Source: Bradyrhizobium algeriense (lineage in GTDB: Bacteria > Pseudomonadota > Alphaproteobacteria > Rhizobiales > Xanthobacteraceae). Taken from it: 64,000 nt of DNA. Positions 17,346-24,605 of this stretch are shown here, one piece after another (the stretch's first letter is position 1; each line of letters opens with the position of its first letter). The translations under genes and the position numbers were made by a program. Below the pieces are notes generated by a model. That model did not search any database. It was not told the origin of the DNA and worked only from the letters and a program-made list of their open reading frames with translations. Location: contig NZ_PYCN01000018.1 in NCBI RefSeq assembly GCF_003062295.1, forward strand, positions 1 through 64,000, written 5' to 3'.

Positions 17346-17954
17346 TCAATCATGCATCGCCGTCAGCCCATCGACCATCGCTCCAACGATGATCGCAATC
17401 TCCTCGCGCAACGCCTCGACCGGCACCGCGATCAGCTTCTGTTCGAGGCCGAGCAGCACCATGCCGTGCGCGGCGGAGAAAAGACTGCGCGCCGTCACGC
17501 CGAGCTCCGCCGGCGAACGGTTTGGAAACAGCGCGGCGAGCGGCCGATAGATATGGCGGAACAGATCCATCTGCTCGCTGATCGCCCATTCCGGAACAGG
17601 TTTGCCCGGCGCCATCCGGTGTTCGAACAGCGCGCGCCATAGTTCGAGATTTTCCGCGGCGAAATTGCAATAGGCGACCGCGATACGCACCAGCGTTTCG
17701 CGAGGGGAGGCGGGGCCATCGCTTTCAGCGGCTGTCAGCGCGGCGTCGAGCCGCCCAAGCGTGCGCGACCCCACCCGCAGGATCAGTTCGTCCATATCCT
17801 CGACGAGATTGTAGACCGCGCCGTTGGCGACGCCGATTTCCCGCGCCAGCTCCCGCGTCTTCAGGCCGGCCAAACCGCCCGCGGAGATGCTTCGCTCCGC
17901 CGCCAGGATCAGTTCCTCTCGGAATTTTGCTCGTCTTTCCATTGCTTTAGACAT
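17346..17954 (-). CDS. TetR-family repressor, divergent from pspA
   Basis: A 202-residue TetR regulator. Residues about 10-55 form the helix-turn-helix (LILAAERSISAGGLAGLKTRELAREIGVA is its core, given here in parts), and the rest is a helical ligand-binding domain of the WHG type. It is divergent from pspA across 105 bp containing three copies of a TGAGC-N3-GCTCA palindrome, which are the probable binding sites for self-control and control of pspA. The inducing signal is unknown. Confidence 0.88.
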   Translation of the reverse strand: MSKAMERRAKFREELILAAERSISAGGLAGLKTRELAREIGVANGAVYNLVEDMDELILRVGSRTLGRLDAALTAAESDGPASPRETLVRIAVAYCNFAAENLELWRALFEHRMAPGKPVPEWAISEQMDLFRHIYRPLAALFPNRSPAELGVTARSLFSAAHGMVLLGLEQKLIAVPVEALREEIAIIVGAMVDGLTAMHD

Positions 17955-17968
17955 AATTTACCAATTTC

Positions 17969-18042
17969 TTGAGCGACGCTCAAAATAGTTCTTGAGCAAT
18001 GCTCACGTTGGTGCTACAAACTGATTCATGAGCGATGCTCAT
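17969..18042. promoter_or_regulatory. Three TGAGC-N3-GCTCA operators between tetR and pspA
   Basis: Palindromes TTGAGCGACGCTCAA (17969-17983), TGAGCAATGCTCA (17993-18005) and ATGAGCGATGCTCAT (18028-18042) share one core. Centre-to-centre distances are 23 and 36 bp. All lie within the tetR-pspA divergent promoter region; the last ends 17 bp before the pspA ATG. Binding by the adjacent TetR protein is inferred from position and symmetry. Confidence 0.8.
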
Positions 18043-18059
18043 AACACAGGGAGTTACCA

Positions 18060-18755
18060 ATGTTCAAAACTGTTTTGACGCTCTTCCGGGGCAGCGTGGC
18101 TGCCGCGGGAGAAGAACTGGAAGACCGCTCGGCGCTTCTCATTCTCGACCAGCAGATGCGTGACGCGGCCGCGGCCGTCGAGCGTTCCAAGCGCACGCTG
18201 GCGCTGGCGATCGCAGGCGACCAGCAGGAAGGCCGCCGTCTCGACGCCACCAACGCCAGGATCGCCGATCTCGAAGTCCGCGCCACCGCAGCGCTCGATG
18301 GCGGCCGGGAAGACCTCGCCCGCGAAGCGGCACAGGCGATTGCCAATCTCGAGGCCGACCGCGATGCCGCGATGACTGCGCGAACCCTGTTCGCGTCTGA
18401 AATCACGCGCATGAAGCGGCAGGTCGCCAATGCCGAAGCCCGGATCACCGAGCTTGATCGTGGCCGTCGCATCGCCCGTGCGTCGGAAGCGGTTCGCGCG
18501 CTTCGCCGGGGCGGCATCGAGGCCGCGCGTCCTTACGAATCCACGCTGCCGGAAGCGGAGAACACGCTGAAGCGGCTGCGTGAACGCCAGATCGAGGCCC
18601 AGGCCGCTTCTGACGCCCTGATCGAACTCGATGCCGCGAGCGGTCCGCTGGCGACCGCCGAGAAGCTCGCCGAACAGGGCTTTGGCCCTCGGCTGAAATC
18701 AACCGCGGACGACGTACTCGCGCGGCTGAACGCCAAACGCACGCAAGCTGCCTGA
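18060..18755 (+). CDS. pspA: PspA/IM30-family membrane stress protein
   Basis: A 231-residue, almost wholly alpha-helical coiled-coil protein of the PspA/IM30/Vipp1 (ESCRT-III-like) family, which assembles on the inner face of the cytoplasmic membrane and stabilises it under stress. The N-terminal amphipathic segment MFKTVLTLFRG and long Ala/Glu/Arg-rich helices fit. In enterobacteria sigma-54 and PspF drive pspA; here a TetR repressor with three operators appears to replace them. It is followed 43 bp on by a YiaA-like gene, probably in the same transcript. Confidence 0.85.
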   Translation: MFKTVLTLFRGSVAAAGEELEDRSALLILDQQMRDAAAAVERSKRTLALAIAGDQQEGRRLDATNARIADLEVRATAALDGGREDLAREAAQAIANLEADRDAAMTARTLFASEITRMKRQVANAEARITELDRGRRIARASEAVRALRRGGIEAARPYESTLPEAENTLKRLRERQIEAQAASDALIELDAASGPLATAEKLAEQGFGPRLKSTADDVLARLNAKRTQAA

Positions 18756-18798
18756 AACTGAATTTGATCGATTTAACCTATATCAACAGGAGATTGTC

Positions 18799-19074
18799 AT
18801 GAACCAGAACGTCCAACCGCATAGCGGTGCCTGGGTTACCTTCACTTACGCTTCGTTTTCCGCATCGGCCTTCATGGTCGCCGTCGGCGTGTTCTTCCTG
18901 CCGCTCGATCTCTGGATCAAGGGCTATCTCGCGATGGGCATCGTCATGCTCGTCCAGTCCTGCGTCACCCTGACCAAGACCGTGCGCGACATGCACGAGA
19001 GCGGCAAGATGGTGAACCGCATCGAGGACGCCAAGGCCGAGCGGCTGCTGATGGAAGTTTCCAAGGCTGCCTGA
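18799..19074 (+). CDS. YiaA/YiaB-family two-helix inner-membrane protein (copy 1)
   Basis: A 91-residue protein with two membrane helices (about residues 13-33 and 38-58) of the YiaAB family. The C-terminal third is polar and helical (RIEDAKAERLLMEVSKAA). CAGGAG precedes the ATG. It follows pspA closely, suggesting a joint role in envelope stress. A paralogue lies at 19957-20232, with long identical nucleotide runs. The stop codon falls inside the first unit of a 17-bp tandem repeat. Confidence 0.85.
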   Translation: MNQNVQPHSGAWVTFTYASFSASAFMVAVGVFFLPLDLWIKGYLAMGIVMLVQSCVTLTKTVRDMHESGKMVNRIEDAKAERLLMEVSKAA

Positions 19075-19125
19075 TTTCCAAGGCTGCCTGATTTCCGAGG
19101 CTGCTTGGTCTCCAAGGCCGCGTAA
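19058..19125 (+). repeat. Four tandem 17-bp units at the 3' end of YiaA copy 1
   Basis: TTTCCAAGGCTGCCTGA occurs exactly at 19058-19074 and 19075-19091, then in diverged form at 19092-19108 and 19109-19125. The first unit encodes the last residues and stop codon of the gene, so the repeat grew by duplicating the gene end. A related but separate array follows copy 2. Confidence 0.85.
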
Positions 19126-19150
19126 CCTGTGACGCGGTGCTGGCGAAGGC

Positions 19151-19180
19151 GGACGGCGGATGTTTCGGCATCCGCCGTCC
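19151..19180 (+). terminator. 12-bp perfect hairpin after YiaA copy 1
   Basis: GGACGGCGGATG (19151-19162), loop TTTCGG, CATCCGCCGTCC (19169-19180). The stable stem with a UUCG-like loop suggests a 3' end or mRNA-stabilising structure. No T-run follows, so it may not terminate fully and downstream genes could be read through. Confidence 0.55.
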
Positions 19181-19272
19181 GTCGGCGGCCATGGCCCCGG
19201 ATGACCGGCATGATCCAGAAATAACTGCTGTCCGGCTTCGCGTCGGAAGACTCAAAGGAAGGATCGACTTCA

Positions 19273-19689
19273 ATGAAACGACCCGTGATGTTTCTTCTGC
19301 TGGGGCCCTCGCTGGTCGCGCTTGCGGTGTGGATGGTTGCCGTTGCCATCGCAGGTCGGATCGACGACGCTTTCGTTGCATTATGCACGACAGCGTCCTT
19401 TCTGCTCACCTTGCCCGTATCGGCGATTACCGGGCTCGTGGACGGATATCTTGCACCGGCCATGCCGGCGCCCTTGAGGGCGCCTCTGACCGCAGCTATC
19501 GGCGCGGCTTTGGCCAGCGGCCTGTTTCTCATCTTGTTCACGATGATGTTCTCAAGGCCAGTGCCGCCAGAGATCATGAACGGCGCACTCTGCGCCGGCC
19601 TTTTCCTGCTGCTGCCGATGGGTGTGTGCTCGCTGTTGTCGAACGACGTCGACCGGCAACGGCGTTCGATTGAACCGGCCTGCGCTTGA
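19273..19689 (+). CDS. Hypothetical four-helix membrane protein
   Basis: A 138-residue protein with about four hydrophobic helices (residues 5-27, 36-58, 71-93, 103-121). AAGGAAGGA precedes the ATG by a good distance. It is inserted between the two YiaA paralogues and so was either present before the duplication or moved in afterwards. No family is recognised with confidence; the location suggests a membrane-stress role. Confidence 0.65.
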   Translation: MKRPVMFLLLGPSLVALAVWMVAVAIAGRIDDAFVALCTTASFLLTLPVSAITGLVDGYLAPAMPAPLRAPLTAAIGAALASGLFLILFTMMFSRPVPPEIMNGALCAGLFLLLPMGVCSLLSNDVDRQRRSIEPACA

Positions 19690-19956
19690 AGAAGCGATGT
19701 GCAGACCGCGTAACCCGACCTGCCGGCCCCGCGCCTGACTATGCAGAGCGACCGGCCTGATTTGCTTCGCATCCGCTGCGTGTCGTTGAAGCCTCGTTTA
19801 CCCTGCTGCAACCTGAGGGTGATCGGGTCATCGCTCCTTAACCGGCGCGGGCGCAGAAATGCCGGGCGGATCAGGTTGCGGCGCGGCTTCGCGAAGCGCA
19901 TGCTGCCCGTCTGAGACCGATATTTCATCGCATAATCTCATTTGCAGGATGGCGCC

Positions 19957-20232
19957 ATGAATCAGAATTCCCCGCACCACAGCAACGCCTGGGTCACCTT
20001 TACCTACGCCTCGTTCGGCACCTCGGCCTTCCTGGTCGCCATCGGCGTGTACTTTCTGCCGGTCGATCTCTGGATCAAGGGCTATCTCGCGATGGGCATC
20101 GTGATGCTCATTCAGTCCTGCGTCACCCTGACCAAGACCGTGCGTGACGTGCATGAGAGCAGCCGCTTTGTGAACCGCATCGAGGATGCCAAGGCCGAAC
20201 GGCTGCTGATGGAAGTTTCCAAGGGTTCGTAG
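19957..20232 (+). CDS. YiaA/YiaB-family two-helix inner-membrane protein (copy 2)
   Basis: A 91-residue paralogue of the protein at 18799, with the same two helices and C-terminal helix; differences concentrate in residues 3-8, 23-35 and 75-82. Start ATG at 19957 aligns with the start of copy 1 (both MNQN); an in-frame upstream ATG exists at 19942. The upstream 150 bp shares TCGTTTACCCT and CTCCTTAAC with the region upstream of the next gene, so promoter or leader elements may have been copied too. Confidence 0.83.
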   Translation: MNQNSPHHSNAWVTFTYASFGTSAFLVAIGVYFLPVDLWIKGYLAMGIVMLIQSCVTLTKTVRDVHESSRFVNRIEDAKAERLLMEVSKGS

Positions 20233-20282
20233 TTTCCAAGGGTTCTTAATTTCCAAGGCTTTTTGTTTCCAAGGCCGCGTAA
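20216..20282 (+). repeat. Tandem 16-17-bp units at the 3' end of YiaA copy 2
   Basis: Units beginning TTTCCAAGG start at 20216, 20233, 20250 and 20266. They parallel the array after copy 1 but the internal bases differ (GGTTC in place of GCTGC), so the two arrays have been expanding or converting separately since the duplication. Confidence 0.8.
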
Positions 20283-20310
20283 CCTGTGGCGCGGTGCTGG
20301 CGAAGGCAGG

Positions 20311-20340
20311 CGGCGGATGCTTCGGCATTCGCCGTTTTCC
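20311..20340 (+). terminator. Hairpin with T-rich tail after YiaA copy 2
   Basis: CGGCGGATG (20311-20319), loop CTTCGG, CATTCGCCG (20326-20334, one G-T pair), then TTTTCC. It is the counterpart of the hairpin at 19151 and here has a T-rich tail, so it is a plausible intrinsic terminator. Confidence 0.6.
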
Positions 20341-20461
20341 TGCCTTGCAGAATGTTTGACGTCGCCAACACATCGTTTACCCTCCTGCCACAGTAACGTC
20401 TCGCACTCATGGCTCCTTAACGGGCCCGGCGCACAAATCCGGACCGAGTGCGGGCATTGAC

Positions 20462-21523
20462 ATGGCGTCCTTCTTGAGCGGCAATTCGGCGATCCGTCAT
20501 GCCTTTGGGCGGACTTTGGGGCAGGTCCGCTCAGCGGCCGCAAGTCTTGGCGGCTATGGCGTCTTCTGGATGAAGGCGCTGCGCCAGCCGACCATCGATC
20601 TCACCATCCGCACCCATGCCGGGCTGATCACGCGCATTGTCGAAACTCCCGGCCTGTCGCTTTCGGAAGGCGAACTCGGCGAACTGGTAGCGCAACTGCG
20701 CGTTGTGGCCGCCAAAACGCTGCCTGAGGAAAGCCTCACCTACGGCATTTTCTCCGGCGACCGCGAAAGGTTGTCACGCGCCATCGTCACGCTGATCTCC
20801 GAGGAAGCGACCGGGCGGCCGATCGCCTTCAACGCGCTGTCGGTGATGGATGTCGAACTCGATGGCGAACCTGCCGAAGTCACCCATCTCGGCCTCGTCA
20901 TGGTCGATCCCGACGAGCGCGGGCGGGGGCTGTCCTGGGTCCTCTATGGCCTGACGGCGCTGGTTCTCTTTGTCCGTGACGGGCTGCGCCCGAAATGGAT
21001 ATCGAACGTCACCCAGGTGCCGTCAGTCGTCGGCATGGTCAGCCAGACCTTTGTGGACGTTTTTCCGTCGCCGCATCCGGACGCCCGCCAGAGTTTTGCG
21101 CATCTGCAACTGGCGCGCGGCATCATGTCGCGTCACCGCGCTGTGTTCGGCGTGGGTGAGGAAGCCGGCTTCGATGAAGCCAGATTCGTCATCACCAATG
21201 CCTATACCGGCGGATCGGACGCGCTCAAGAAAACCTTCGAAGCCGCGCCAAAACATCGCGACGAGCAATACAACGCGTTTTGCGCGCGCGAGCTGGACTA
21301 CGCCAGAGGCGACGACGTCCTGCAGCTCGGCCGCATCGACCTCACGGGCGCGCGCCGCTATCTCCTGAGCGAAGTGCCCTCCGGCTCGCTGCCGGCGCTG
21401 CTCGCAACCGGCACCGCGCTGGCCCTGCAGCGGCTCGTGCTTCCCGCCGTTCACTGGATGGACGATACGCGGCCCTTCGGCATCTTGCGGCCGCGGACAT
21501 CCGGAAATGGGGGCGGCCCATGA
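20462..21523 (+). CDS. GNAT-like acyltransferase-fold protein of unknown function
   Basis: A 353-residue soluble protein. Near residues 145-160 the segment MVDPDERGRGLSWVLYG fits GNAT motif A, whose R/Q-x-x-G-x-G/A loop binds acyl-CoA pyrophosphate. It is much longer than a minimal GNAT domain (about 150), with N- and C-terminal regions that I do not recognise. The stop overlaps the ATG of the next membrane-protein gene as ATGA, implying coupled translation and joint action, perhaps acylation of an envelope component. Function is unknown. Confidence 0.7.
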   Translation: MASFLSGNSAIRHAFGRTLGQVRSAAASLGGYGVFWMKALRQPTIDLTIRTHAGLITRIVETPGLSLSEGELGELVAQLRVVAAKTLPEESLTYGIFSGDRERLSRAIVTLISEEATGRPIAFNALSVMDVELDGEPAEVTHLGLVMVDPDERGRGLSWVLYGLTALVLFVRDGLRPKWISNVTQVPSVVGMVSQTFVDVFPSPHPDARQSFAHLQLARGIMSRHRAVFGVGEEAGFDEARFVITNAYTGGSDALKKTFEAAPKHRDEQYNAFCARELDYARGDDVLQLGRIDLTGARRYLLSEVPSGSLPALLATGTALALQRLVLPAVHWMDDTRPFGILRPRTSGNGGGP

Positions 21524-22719
21524 CGCCGGGAATGATCGCCGATTCCATCGTCAACCTGTGCGGCGCGATTGGCCTTGGCGTCGCCATGGCCACGCTCTAC
21601 CGGCGTGATCCCAGGAGCCCGCTGACCCGGCGCCTGCTGGTCGCGCTCGGCATCATCGCGTTGCTGTTCCTGGTACGTGGCGTGGCGTGGTGGAGCGGCA
21701 GCGGGGCGCTCGACAACCTGTCGATGATCCCGGCCGCGCTGATCCCGCTGGGCGCCTTGATCGTCACCGAAGGGATCCTGCGGCGTCATGCCCCGCGCCC
21801 GGCCAAGATCGTCATTCTGGCCGGCGGCATCGCGCTCGGTCTCGCCGGCGCGGTTGGGTCGGAGCGCTTTGCCGCGCCCTTTGCCATCCTGCTTGTGCTG
21901 TTCCAGCTTGGCGGCTTTGCAATCTGCGCCTGGCTGCTGGCGACGCGCGACAGGGCCACGCTGATGGCGTCCGAGAATCGCAGCATCGGCCGCCTCGCCG
22001 TCGGCGCCGTCCTCGTCATTCCCTTCATCATTACGGACTTCAGGGTGCTGATGCCGGATATCCCGGTCAGGCTCGGGGCATTGGGGGCACTGTTGGTTGT
22101 TACCGCGATCCTGATCGCGGAACGCGGCGCGGAGACGCAGCGTCAGGCGCTGCTGATGACGGCGTTGCGACTGTCGAGTTCGGCGCTGCTCGGCATTGCC
22201 GCGGCGTTTGTCGCGCCGGAGGTCGATGCGGCGCAGGTCATGCGATTTTGCGCGATTGCGATCGCCGGCGTTCTCACCATCGGATTGATGGTGGACGCGC
22301 TGCGCGCCCACTTCGAATCGCAGGTGCCCGGCGTTCTCAATTCCGTCGCGGCGTCGCCGGCCAGAACCCGCGACGCGCTGATCGCGGAACTCGCGCGTCA
22401 CCCGATCTTCGAAAGCGCCCGGCGCTATCGCGAGGGTGAACTCTTGAGCTACGATCCGCCGCTGCTGCGCGATTTCCTGTCGAGCGTGCGGGTGCTGCGC
22501 CGCCCTGACGCGCCGTGGGGCCTGACATTGTCTGATCCGGCCGTCGAACGCGTGATGTCACTGCTGGCCGCCAACAGCGCGACGCATCTCATCGTCCTGT
22601 CGCACGACCCGATCGACGTCATCGCCCTTGCGGTTCCCGTGATTTCGGCCGATCCGGCCACGGAAACGGCGCTGGCCCTGGTGCGGCGGCTGCTGGCGCT
22701 GACGCCGGAGACCATCTGA
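21520..22719 (+). CDS. Polytopic membrane protein coupled to the GNAT-like protein
   Basis: A 399-residue protein. About eight or nine hydrophobic helices occupy residues 5-265, followed by a cytosolic C-terminal domain of about 130 residues (DALIAELARHPIFESARRYR opening, then SVRVLRRPDAPW). ATG at 21520 overlaps the previous stop. The frame is open 80 codons further upstream but that part is antisense-like shadow of the preceding gene. Two-part layout resembles a membrane sensor or transporter with a regulatory tail, but no family is recognised. Confidence 0.7.
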   Translation: MTPGMIADSIVNLCGAIGLGVAMATLYRRDPRSPLTRRLLVALGIIALLFLVRGVAWWSGSGALDNLSMIPAALIPLGALIVTEGILRRHAPRPAKIVILAGGIALGLAGAVGSERFAAPFAILLVLFQLGGFAICAWLLATRDRATLMASENRSIGRLAVGAVLVIPFIITDFRVLMPDIPVRLGALGALLVVTAILIAERGAETQRQALLMTALRLSSSALLGIAAAFVAPEVDAAQVMRFCAIAIAGVLTIGLMVDALRAHFESQVPGVLNSVAASPARTRDALIAELARHPIFESARRYREGELLSYDPPLLRDFLSSVRVLRRPDAPWGLTLSDPAVERVMSLLAANSATHLIVLSHDPIDVIALAVPVISADPATETALALVRRLLALTPETI

Positions 22720-22812
22720 CATTCTGTCACGCAAATTTTCTTGTCCGGCTTACGAAATGCATCGTGACTGTGATAAGACCGCCGCCGTAACGGTTCATGA
22801 CAGGGCAGGCCG

Positions 22813-23019
22813 ATGTCGAAGCAAGCGATGCGTGAGGAAGCCGAGCGCCTGATCCGCGAGACGATGGAAAAGAAGGCCCTCGTCGTCAAACAGGGCAACA
22901 CCCGGATCGAGGCGGTCTGCGGCAAGTGCGGCGCGCCGAACCGCGTTCAGGCGGAAAAGGGCGCAACCCGCGTCAAATACGTCTGCAAGCAATGCGGCGA
23001 CAAGCAGGTGACGCTGTAG
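22813..23019 (+). CDS. Small zinc-ribbon protein
   Basis: A 68-residue protein with an N-terminal charged helix (residues 3-22) and a four-cysteine zinc ribbon: C36-x2-C39 and C58-x2-C61. Such a fold may bind nucleic acid or protein. It follows the membrane protein by 93 bp on the same strand. No named family is recognised. Confidence 0.75.
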   Translation: MSKQAMREEAERLIRETMEKKALVVKQGNTRIEAVCGKCGAPNRVQAEKGATRVKYVCKQCGDKQVTL

Positions 23020-23039
23020 AGGGCACAGCTTTCTTCCTT

Positions 23040-23174
23040 CTCCCCTTGTGGGAGAAGGTGGCGCGAAGCGCCGGATGAGGGTTTCTCTCAACGAGCAGGA
23101 ATCGCGGAGACAGACCCCTCACCCGTCTCAATCGCGCTATCGCGCGATTGATCCACCCTCTCCCACAAGGGGAG
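23040..23174. repeat. Inverted-repeat element, CTCCCCTTGTGGGAG type
   Basis: CTCCCCTTGTGGGAG at 23040-23054 is matched in reverse by CTCCCACAAGGGGAG at 23160-23174, flanking about 105 bp with further internal pairing (GATGAGGG/CCCTCAC). It has the look of a small non-coding, MITE-like intergenic repeat and lies between convergent genes, where it could also stop transcription from both sides. Confidence 0.75.
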
Positions 23175-23194
23175 AGGGGACGAGGGCACGCCGC

Positions 23195-24046
23195 TCATTC
23201 CCCCTTTACAAACCGCGCGAACGCCTCCGCATAATCCGGATGCCAGCGCGACAGCGCGGGACGATTTTCCACGATATCGCCGGCCGCCCACAGCATGCGC
23301 CGTTCGTCGAGCGGCCGCGGCACGTCATTGTCCGGGCACAGGATGTAGAAATCGCCGGCCTCGATGCGCGCGATCATGAAGTCGACGGTCTGCTCGGCCG
23401 TCCAGGCGCCGGGCGGCTTCTCGGTGCGGCCGCGCGCGGTCAGCGCGGTGAAGACGTGACCGGGGATCATCAGATGGGCAGTGATCCCGCAGCCCGGTAT
23501 GTTGCGCAACTCGTGCTGCAGCGCCTCCGTCTGTGCCTTCACGCCGGCCTTCGAGACGTTGTAGGCGGGATTGCCGGGCGGCGTCGTGATGCCCTGCTTG
23601 GAGCCGGTGTTGATGATGAGACCGGGCCGCCCGCGTTCGACCATGTGAGGGGCAAACGCCTGCGTGCCGTGAATGACGCCCCACAAATTGACCGCGAGAA
23701 TGCGCTGCCAGTTTTCCAGCGGGCCAAAACTGTTGCTGTCGGGGCCGATGCCGGCATTGTTCATCAGGATATCGGTGCCGCCGAACCGCTTTTGCACTGC
23801 GGCTTCCAGGTTAGCCAGGTCGTCGAAGCGGCTGACGTCGACCGAGGCTGTCATGACATCGGCAGCGCCGCCCTTTGCGACGGATGCCAGTTGGGCCGCC
23901 GCCTCGGCGAGCCGGTCAGCCCCGATATCCGCGATGCAGACCCTCATGCCGATGGCGGTGAAACGCGTGGCGGCGGCAAGCCCGATGCCGGACGCGCCTC
24001 CGGTGATCACGGCAACATTATTCGGCGACATGGCGGGATGGGGCAT
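23195..24046 (-). CDS. Short-chain dehydrogenase/reductase
   Basis: A 283-residue classical SDR. It shows the NAD(P)-binding TGGASGIG, the NNAG segment, the catalytic Ser in NTGSKQG and the YNVSK catalytic Tyr/Lys pair. It oxidises or reduces a carbonyl/alcohol with NAD(P). The start may be ATG 24046 or the internal ATG 24031 (MSPNNVAVITGG). Substrate unknown. It is transcribed in the same direction as the ModE-like gene upstream, 72 bp away. Confidence 0.88.
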   Translation of the reverse strand: MPHPAMSPNNVAVITGGASGIGLAAATRFTAIGMRVCIADIGADRLAEAAAQLASVAKGGAADVMTASVDVSRFDDLANLEAAVQKRFGGTDILMNNAGIGPDSNSFGPLENWQRILAVNLWGVIHGTQAFAPHMVERGRPGLIINTGSKQGITTPPGNPAYNVSKAGVKAQTEALQHELRNIPGCGITAHLMIPGHVFTALTARGRTEKPPGAWTAEQTVDFMIARIEAGDFYILCPDNDVPRPLDERRMLWAAGDIVENRPALSRWHPDYAEAFARFVKGE

Positions 24047-24118
24047 GCAAAGTTTCCTGGACTGCTTGGGGAGGGGCGACCTCAGCGCGTCCAGTTATCG
24101 CATACTTTCCCCCTGTTA

Positions 24119-24514
24119 TCAGCCCGCGCGTTTCTTCGCCCGGCCGATATCGGAACGCAATGCCTGCAATTCCTTGCGCGCCGCGCTTATGGCATTGCGT
24201 TCGATCTTGCGGTAGCGCGCGACCAGCGAGAGGCCGAACGGCGTCAGCACCGCGCCGCCGCCGTTCTTGCCGCCGGTTTGCCGTTCCACCGCGGCCTGGC
24301 GGCAGATTCGGTTGGTCTCGTCGACCAGATCCCAGGCGCGCTTGTAGGACATATCCATCGCACGGCCGGCGGCCGAGATCGAGCCGCTTCGGTGGATCGT
24401 TTCGAGCAACTCGATCTTGCCAGGACCGATACGCCCCCCTGCGTCGATATCGATGCGGACACTGAGTGAGGGAAGCGACTTGCCGCTCGGCTTTTGCATG
24501 GAAGATGTGCTCAC
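24119..24514 (-). CDS. ModE N-terminal-type winged-helix DNA-binding protein
   Basis: Up to 131 residues, consisting almost only of the winged helix seen at the N-terminus of molybdate regulator ModE (GPGKIELLETIHRSGSIS, AAGRAMDMSYKRAWDLVDE, then GGGAVLTPFG). The molybdate-binding (TOBE) half is missing, as in the short stand-alone family members, so it probably does not sense molybdate itself. Start is GTG 24514 or ATG 24499. Divergent from the old-yellow-enzyme gene across 91 bp, which it may regulate. Confidence 0.8.
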   Translation of the reverse strand: MSTSSMQKPSGKSLPSLSVRIDIDAGGRIGPGKIELLETIHRSGSISAAGRAMDMSYKRAWDLVDETNRICRQAAVERQTGGKNGGGAVLTPFGLSLVARYRKIERNAISAARKELQALRSDIGRAKKRAG

Positions 24515-24605
24515 TCGCTTGGAGGCTACACGTTGCGTCCCAAACCTTTTACGAACAAGCTGAAGCGGTTACATATCCGTACCAACACGGGGTTCTGGAA
24601 TAGAC

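Noticed and set aside
19058..19125. Possible CRISPR array
   Set aside because: The 17-bp units are adjacent with no spacers and overlap a gene end; no cas genes are present.
21280..21519. Upstream extension of the polytopic membrane protein
   Set aside because: It overlaps the GNAT-like gene in another frame and is Arg/Ala-rich without hydrophobic pattern; ATGA overlap gives the likely start.
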